Source of the DNA: Coturnix japonica
Lineage: Eukaryota > Chordata > Aves > Galliformes > Phasianidae
Direction: 5' to 3'
Assembly (NCBI RefSeq): GCF_001577835.2
Contig: NC_029516.1
Location: 74,841,221-74,905,220 of the forward strand
Length of the DNA: 64,000 nt
Part shown: piece after piece, positions 58,001 through 64,000 of the stretch
How positions within the stretch are numbered: the stretch's first letter is position 1
Layout: each line of letters starts with the position of its first letter
Position numbers and translations under genes: made by a program
Notes under the pieces: model-generated
Database searches by the model: none
What the model was told of the DNA's origin: nothing
Seen by the model: only the letters and a program-made list of their open reading frames with translations

Positions 58001-59772
58001 TTTATCAGATTGTACTTCAGAAACAGCTGCTCTTCATCATTTTTGTACGGCTTGTTCATTTGCCCAGAAATTGTTTTTTCATCAAATCCAAATTACAGGC
58101 ATTTTTACACTGTCAAACTTTTAAACACTGGCACTGAAATAAATGCTTAGGCAGAGATAAGATTAGGACCAGAGCAGAAGTGAGACAAATATTATAGCTT
58201 CTTACTTTAAAATCATTGAAGCAGTTTGCCATGGATTGTGGTAGATTCTTTAATCAACACAACCATGACTTTATAATGAAATAAAATTGTACTGTGTACC
58301 TAAGATTTTCTCTTCAATAGCAATGCACACATTGTAGTCCAACCTGGTTGTTGCTGGGTTCTGGATTTTGAAATAAATTCATGGATAAGTCAAAGCAGCT
58401 CTTGGGTACAAATAATTAGCCCCATGCAGGTGGAATAGGAGCTAGCCTATTCTTCCATGCCTGTGGTATTTTACTCTACAAGTTGATAGTGATTTTTTTC
58501 AGCTTTAGGCATCGAACTATCCAGAAGTTTGGTAAGTGAACATTTAGCTATTAGTCATGTCTGATTTGTTTATTTTTTAACTAATTCCCTATCTCCTCTA
58601 AGGCTATGTCATACTCGTTTGGATAGAGTCATCATAGGAGCTGCCAGTTAGGCCATTCTGCTGTTGAGCAAGGAACAGTTGAACCTGGAACTTAGCAACT
58701 TTTGTTTTGAAGTAATATAAAGTAATTTCATCCTTATTTTTGTCCGAGTCTGGGATGAAATTATTTTGATTTCTTTTTTAAAATATTCTTGTTCAAAAAA
58801 TCAGCGAGACATTCTTGAAGAACAAAAACAAAAAAGTTGTAAATACATATTCATGGGGAAAAAAAATAGGGATTTATCTTTTTCTCCAATAATCCTGGTG
58901 CACGGGGATCAAATTTAACAATTTTCTATTTGTTTTGACATGTTTTTAAACACTAGCAGAACCAGGGAGACGCCTTTGTTTGATATAGTTGACATTTGTA
59001 CTGAGCTTATCAAAAGGTACTTTCCTAATAATTTTTCCTTAGATAAATTACAGCAGATCCTAATGAAGACTTGATTAGAAGGATTCTGATTGCAGACAAA
59101 TCTTCAGGCTGGTCTGTGAGCTGCCAATGGGAAGCCATTTCATTATCCATTATCTGAGTCTCCCGAGAATGTTGTAAGAACCAAACTGCAGTTAACAACG
59201 CATTTGGAAATTCTGAATATTCAGTATGAGGTAACTTGAAGTAGACTTGAAATATATTTAGCTCTGCATCCGCTTCTAGTCCCTGTACCATTAATCCCTC
59301 AGCATTTTCTCTTGGAAGGAATGATTCCTCAGGCTCTAGGAGATGTTAAATCTAACTGGGAAATTTCCACTATGCTGGGTACACACTGAGTTGTTTTTTT
59401 AAATCTTCTTGGAAGATGGATTATGTGCCCCCTTCTTGCTATCCAAGTCAAACATCTTGTAATTGTAAGTAATCTAACTAATTGTTTCCTGCTCCCGATA
59501 TCCTGCTGCTTCTGTAGTCAGTGACCCATCTGCAGCCTGTAGGGGGCTAAAACAGCTTCTCCTTGGTGCAGGTCTCTTCCTGAACATGATGTGGAGGAGG
59601 GGAGTGAAGGTAGTTTAAACAGTTCTTTTTTTTTTTTTTTATCTCTACTGGATCCCTGTCAGCAAGGGGAGGAGGAGGTGAAGAGCAGTGACCTGAGTGT
59701 AGCCAACAGTGTTTTACCCTCTTGCGTCAGGATTATTTCAATTCTGAGGGGAAGTGAGAAGCTGAAACAGCA

Positions 59773-59780
59773 ATAAAAAG
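59773..59780 (+). promoter_or_regulatory. TATA-like element of the factor V-like gene
   Basis: ATAAAAAG lies about 55 bases upstream of the start codon, which would place transcription initiation near 59,803 with a very short 5' UTR. This is a position-based guess; a longer 5' UTR or an upstream exon is also possible. Confidence 0.3.
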
Positions 59781-59831
59781 GCAGCTGTTTCTGCTTCATC
59801 TTCCAGAGCAGCATAAGCAGGCATTCGTACC

Positions 59832-59992
59832 ATGACACTCCACTGCATGCATCTTTTTCTTTTGCTTCTGCTTAGTTCATGGTGGCCGGACTCAGAGAAG
59901 CACGTGGTGGGAGCTGTGAAGGTCAGGGAGCATTATATAGCTGCTCAGTTCACTGTTTGGACCTACAAACCGGAGCCTGAGGAAAAGTCCAG
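59832..59992 (+). CDS. Factor V-like coding exon 1 (signal peptide)
   Basis: ATG at 59832 in context gtaccATGa, donor TCCAG|gtaaca. Encodes [20 protein letters not shown], then [20 protein letters not shown] and [11 protein letters not shown]. Cleavage of the signal peptide is expected near residues 18-24. Confidence 0.85.
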
Positions 59993-62900
59993 GTAACAAA
60001 GTACAAGATGGGAAGGGTGAAATGAGACCTGTCTTGTGACTCAAAATGGTTTTAGTCTCCTGTGGAATTTTACAGACCAGGAATAGTTCAGTTGGTTCGG
60101 GAGGACCTGTGTGATCTCCACTAGAACCAATGAAGTATTAAAAGCTTTATTAAAATCATTTTTAATATTTTGTCATCTTCTCTATCTGTACAGTGTTGGG
60201 GTTTTTTTTTTGTGTTGTTGGTTTGGGTTTTTTTTTTGGTTTTTTTTTGTTTTTTTTTTTTTTTGCTTTGTTTTAGTGTCATTATTTTTAAATGTACATA
60301 TTTAGTGGATTGCCAGAATTAGCAGTAGATTAGTAATACTGTGAAAGCTTTCAGACCTCAGGGAATAAATAGCTTCTAATTTGGGTACTCTTACTTTCAC
60401 TTAAATCAGAGCATGATGAACTTTGGAACTAGCTGATGTTTCTGAGTTATTCAGTAGGTTCTGTGAAATGTTCATCCTGGGTCCTGCTGAGCAAAGGTTG
60501 TAGAATCAGATCTTGCTATTTAAGTGAAAATACTGTTTTCAAAATGCTTTTTTCTTATTGCATTGCAAGCTTCTAATGCTACATGCGCATGCAGAACAAG
60601 CATATAAAATAGCTTCTTTGTTTTGACATGATATGCTTATGATAATAAACACAGCAAGTGCAATGCTGGAAATGACCTGCACCTTCTTTGGAACTGTTAT
60701 ACTTTGTTCTTATACTTTGTTGACTCTACAGCCACAATACACAGCTTTTATTTGTTCACAAATTGGGGTTTAATAGTACAAATCACGTGTTTTCTTCTCC
60801 TATACTGAAGGATGTATTTTAATACTACTGCATTTATTTATTTTTATATCAGTGCATGAATTGTTTTCTTTGTCTGGTTTTGTGTGCGTGTAAGTCTGAA
60901 CTTCCCGGTCAGATTTCAGTTTTCTAAATATTTGTTTTTCAAGATTAATTCAAACAAAGTCTCTTTTTATTGTAGAAGGGCTAATGACTTGAATCCCAAA
61001 GGCATTTGAGTATGTAACTTTTTCAACAGAAACTTAGTGCTTAAATGTAGAGTAAGAGTCTGTTTGCTTAGAGTTCTAGGTAAACGATGAGGCTGAAAAT
61101 AAAGTGGATTCTGCCAATTATTTTCTTTAATCAGTCTTCAAGATGTGCAGATACTTCTCTTCAGCACAGAATCATAGAATGGCTTGGATCAGAATATCCA
61201 TAGTTCCAATCCACTCTCTGAGAGCAGGGTTGTCACTCACCAGCTCGGGTTGCCCAGGGCCTCATCCCATCTGGCCTTGAATACCTCCAGGGATGGGGCA
61301 TCAACAGCTTCTTTGGGCAACCTGCTCCAGCATCTCACTGTCTTCTCAGTGAAAAACTTCCCCCTGACATCTAATCTATATCTTCCCTCCTTAGTTTAAA
61401 ACCATTACCCCTTGTCCTATCATTATTATGTAGAAAGTTGATTTCTCTCCTGTTTAAAATCTCCCTTTATTTATTAGAAGGTCATAATGATGTCTACCCA
61501 GAGCCTTCTCTTCTCTACAAGCTCAGCTCCTTCAGCCCGACCTCATAGGAGGGGTGCTCCAGCCCTCTGATCATCCTTGTAGCCCTCCTCTCAGCGCTTC
61601 CTCGTAGCTCATAATCTTTCCTGTCTTTGGGACCCCAGACCTGGACAAAACACTCTAGATGGGGCCTCACAAGGGCACAGTAGAGAGGGAAAATCACCTG
61701 CCTCACCCTGCTGGCCACCCATCTTCCGATGCAGCCCAGGATACTGTTGGCCTTACAGGCTACAAGGGCTCACTTTTGGTTCATGCTAAGTTTTTCATCA
61801 ACCAAGATCCCTAAGTCATTCCAAGCAGGGCTACTCTCAAGGAGTTCTTCTCCCAGTCTGTATAAACATCTGTATAAACATCTGGGATTACCCCAACCCA
61901 AGTGCAAAACCTTGCCCTTTGCTTTGTTAAACCTCTTTAGTTTCAGTTAGTTTGGTTAGTTTAGTTTTAGTTTCTTTTTTTAGTTTAGGACCCATTTTTC
62001 GAGTTTATCAAGGTCCCTCTATCTTTATAGAGGTTTATGGTTTACCGTGTGTAAGTTATATACATAAAATACTTAAAAACAGAGTGAAAATGTGGGTTTT
62101 GTGTATGAAGCATTGCTGAACATTTTGTAACTAGACCTGATTGCATATTCTGAGATTTGTGAAGTATTGGTAACACAATTATTTTGTTCCTTTTAGCTAT
62201 ACAGTTGGCATTGATATGTTTCTTCTTCCACCCCCGTAATCTTATGTACATGTTCTGTTAAACATTGCCACATTAGGGCAGCGCATCAATGAAGATCATG
62301 GATCGTGCACTTCTCCCTCATAGCCAAATTAAATTTTATCAATGACTTCAAAGATTTGAAGCATGAACAGTTTCTGCCTGACTACTGTTGCAAAAGTGTA
62401 AGAGAAGGGTTTACCAAAATCTCTTCAAGAACAGATCTCCCCCATCTGGATCCTGAATGTCATTGAAACCAGCTCCTTTGATTATCTCTGTCCAGCTTCT
62501 CTATGTGTGAGCAGCCCATACACTTCCTACTATCAAAAGTGCCTTGCTTAACTGAGGGCATTACAAAAATAGCAAGAAGAAGTACTGTTGGATTCAGTCA
62601 TTGTACGTACTAGGAAATCAACCATAAATGTGAAACTAAGCACAAACTATTTTCCCTTTAACACTTGTTTCACCATTATTTTAATTCCAGAAGGCTTCTG
62701 TGCGGGCTTCCTCCTGCTTGCCTGTGCATTTGCTGAGGAAACAGTTTGTGGTCTACTTGGTTTATTTATGTATGTAATTCACAAAATCAGAAGGACTATA
62801 GAAACAACAAGCAGAATAAGGGGTAAACTGTGCTAGGTATTGTAATTGTATGTCTGATATGTATGAAATAGTCTAGCTCAAGAATGTCATAGGTACGGTG

Positions 62901-64000
62901 GAGTAAGAGGGAAAGAGAAAGCCACTACAAAGAGTTGGACCATGTGGAAGTGATGAAATGTAATTCCAGAATTCACTTTCCAAGGTGTCTGTTAAGCTGT
63001 AATGGCCTTTTTTGGAATCTTCATCCTTTCAATTTTTGTGTAACTCTTATGGTTTCAGGTTGACACATTTGGATCCCGTGTTTAAGAAAATTTCTTACAG
63101 AGAATATGAAGTGGATTTTAAAAAAGAAAAGCCAACAGATAAGTCTACAGGTAAACGGGAAAGAAGGTGCTTGTTGCTGGCTTGTCTTAAAGCCAGTAAT
63201 GCACAGTGATGACACTGTAAAGTCATGTATCGTTGGCTCAAGGTCTGAGACTAAATATGTTTCTGATAGATCACCGGAAAGGAAGAAATAAATTATGAGG
63301 TCAGATGTGAAAAAATAACTCCTTGCCTTTGGTGTCCTTTACTATTTCAAGGTGCTTTAGATGGATGGAGGCAAAGTCTCATACTTATGCTATACATAAG
63401 CACTGTACTTGTATTTTGATACTTATGCAGAGTAGTTATATAGTCTGTTCTTCATATTAATGGAAAAAATAGCTTCAGATGTTGAAAGCATCTGATTTCA
63501 AAGCAAACGTATGTCAGATTGCTGATACCAAATTGTTTCAACCGAGCCTGAAAAATCTTGATTTTTTTCCAAATGTGTTTTCCTATATTTTCTGAAAGTT
63601 CTTTAACAGAGAAAGAAATTTACAAAGTGGCTTATAATAAAAGAGACAAACAGGTGAAAGTTTACTTTAGCAGGTATCTTTCACTGAGATTTGGGTTTTT
63701 TTGTTTGGTTCTGCAGCCACATGTGCCTTTTTACAGGTAAATCTTCTTTGCGGTGGTATTACATTCCTGTCCATAGTTTGTACAGCTTGCACTTTGAGAG
63801 AGCTCTTATTCTCTGCTGGAGAAAGAATTCTTCCTTGCATTAAGGAAACTGTTCTGTTCACAGTTTTCTCTCTCCTTATTTTGACAGGACTCCTTGGGCC
63901 CACCCTGCGTGCTGAAGTGGGAGATACTTTAATAGTTCACTTTAAGAATATGGCTGACAAGCCCATCAGTATTCATCCCCAAGGCTTAGTTTACAACAAA
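59832..64000 (+). CDS. Coagulation factor V-like gene, first three coding exons (truncated by window edge)
   Basis: Start of a secreted protein of the factor V/VIII-ceruloplasmin-hephaestin superfamily, covering the beginning of the first A (cupredoxin-like) domain. Exons 59832-59992, 63059-63150 and 63888 to beyond 64000 join in phase (2, then 1) and give 121 codons. A hydrophobic signal peptide ([11 protein letters not shown]) is followed by [56 protein letters not shown] and [10 protein letters not shown]. These fit factor V and snake pseutarin-C better than factor VIII, ceruloplasmin or hephaestin. Whether it is the F5 orthologue or a separate F5-like paralogue cannot be settled here. In human, F5 lies on 1q24 and not beside ATG3, which favours a paralogue. 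No defect is visible in the part seen. Confidence 0.88.
60197..60270 (+). repeat. T/G-rich low-complexity tract
   Basis: Runs of T (up to 14) separated by G, in intron 1 of the factor V-like gene. Confidence 0.85.
61166..62035 (-). mobile_element. CR1 LINE, long 3' fragment
   Basis: Reverse-sense copy of about 870 bases: AGAATCATAGAATGGCTTGG, GGGCAACCTGCTCCAGCATC, AAACTTCCCCCTGACATCTA, GCCCTCCTCTCAGCGCTTCC, CTGGACAAAACACTCTAGAT. Reaches past the 3' UTR into decayed 3' ORF2 sequence. A minus open frame near 61515-61718 ([20 protein letters not shown]) is the ORF2 C-terminal segment. The right end dissolves into a GTTTAGTTTTAGTTT-rich low-complexity stretch. Confidence 0.93.
63059..63150 (+). 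CDS. Factor V-like coding exon 2
   Basis: Acceptor ggtttcag, donor TACAG|gtaaac. Encodes [20 protein letters not shown] plus [10 protein letters not shown]. The FKK-x-x-YREYE block is a factor V hallmark. Confidence 0.9.
63888..64000 (+). CDS. Factor V-like coding exon 3 (partial)
   Basis: Acceptor ttttgacag. Open to the window end in frame. Encodes [20 protein letters not shown], then [17 protein letters not shown]. The IHPQG strand corresponds to the ceruloplasmin copper-site strand, here in its factor V form. Confidence 0.9.

Larger units (their letters stand above)
53197..59831. other. Intergenic region between ATG3 and the factor V-like gene
   Basis: About 6.6 kb. ATG3 3' UTR at the left end; AT-rich simple sequence at 55018-55080 and 57490-57522. 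No CR1 copy and no recognisable protein-coding exon. Longest open frames (about 57177-57581 minus, 56229-56558 plus) resemble no family I know. The gene next to ATG3 in mammals (BTLA) is not recognisable here. Confidence 0.6.
59993..63887 (+). other. Factor V-like introns 1 and 2
   Basis: Intron 1 (59993-63058) holds a T/G-rich tract (60197-60270) and a large CR1 (61166-62035). Intron 2 (63151-63887) shows nothing notable. Confidence 0.7.

Noticed and set aside
59025-59291. 88-codon minus-strand open frame
   Set aside because: Considered as a decayed transposon protein, but no motif could be assigned.
53197-59831. BTLA, the mammalian neighbour of ATG3
   Set aside because: No immunoglobulin-domain exon (Cys-x-Trp spacing with DxxxYxC) was recognised in this interval.
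1-64000. CRISPR arrays, bacterial operons, tRNA or rRNA genes
   Set aside because: No spaced direct-repeat array, no Shine-Dalgarno-led operon and no cloverleaf with A/B boxes was seen; the window is avian nuclear DNA.

Overview
The window is vertebrate nuclear DNA from a bird, most likely a galliform such as chicken. The evidence is intron-rich genes with GT-AG boundaries, about fourteen CR1 LINE fragments (the dominant avian retroposon, with the typical tandem ATTCTGTG-like 3' ends), a Galluhop-like mariner remnant, and the gene order CCDC80 - SLC35A5 - ATG3, which is also found on human 3q13.2. Gene calls rest on exon-by-exon translation compared from memory with the human proteins. No database search was run.

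Layout. 1-13,975 (+): the last six coding exons of CCDC80, a secreted matrix protein; the gene starts upstream of the window. 13,976-19,195: tail-to-tail interval holding both 3' UTRs and a long A-tract. 19,196-27,235 (-): complete six-exon coding sequence of SLC35A5 (431 codons plus stop), a Golgi-type nucleotide-sugar transporter. 27,960-28,870: CpG-rich bidirectional promoter shared by SLC35A5 (leftward) and ATG3 (rightward), with an NRF-1 palindrome, an ETS site, GC boxes and three TCACGTGG boxes. 28,623-53,196 (+): complete ATG3 in twelve coding exons, exactly 314 residues, with the catalytic Cys at position 264 as in human. 53,197-59,831: intergenic, with no recognised gene. 59,832-64,000 (+): the first three coding exons of a coagulation factor V-like multicopper-oxidase-fold gene, which runs off the right edge in frame.

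Intron 10 of ATG3 holds a roughly 5.2 kb antisense endogenous retrovirus fossil (43,965-49,145) with two LTRs and a gag-pol layout resembling ERV-L (class III); it is broken and no env was recognised. The CR1 copies lie in introns and intergenic DNA; two large minus-strand copies keep part of the ORF2 region or the sequence just upstream of the 3' UTR.

Most notable points: (1) a factor V-like gene directly downstream of ATG3, a neighbour that mammals do not have there as far as I recall; (2) an inverted pair of E-box plus GC-box modules flanking an NRF-1 palindrome in the ATG3/SLC35A5 promoter, suggesting joint control, possibly by TFEB/TFE3/USF-type factors; (3) the antisense ERV filling the intron that directly follows the catalytic-cysteine exon of ATG3. 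I did not find a convincing wholly new biological system.
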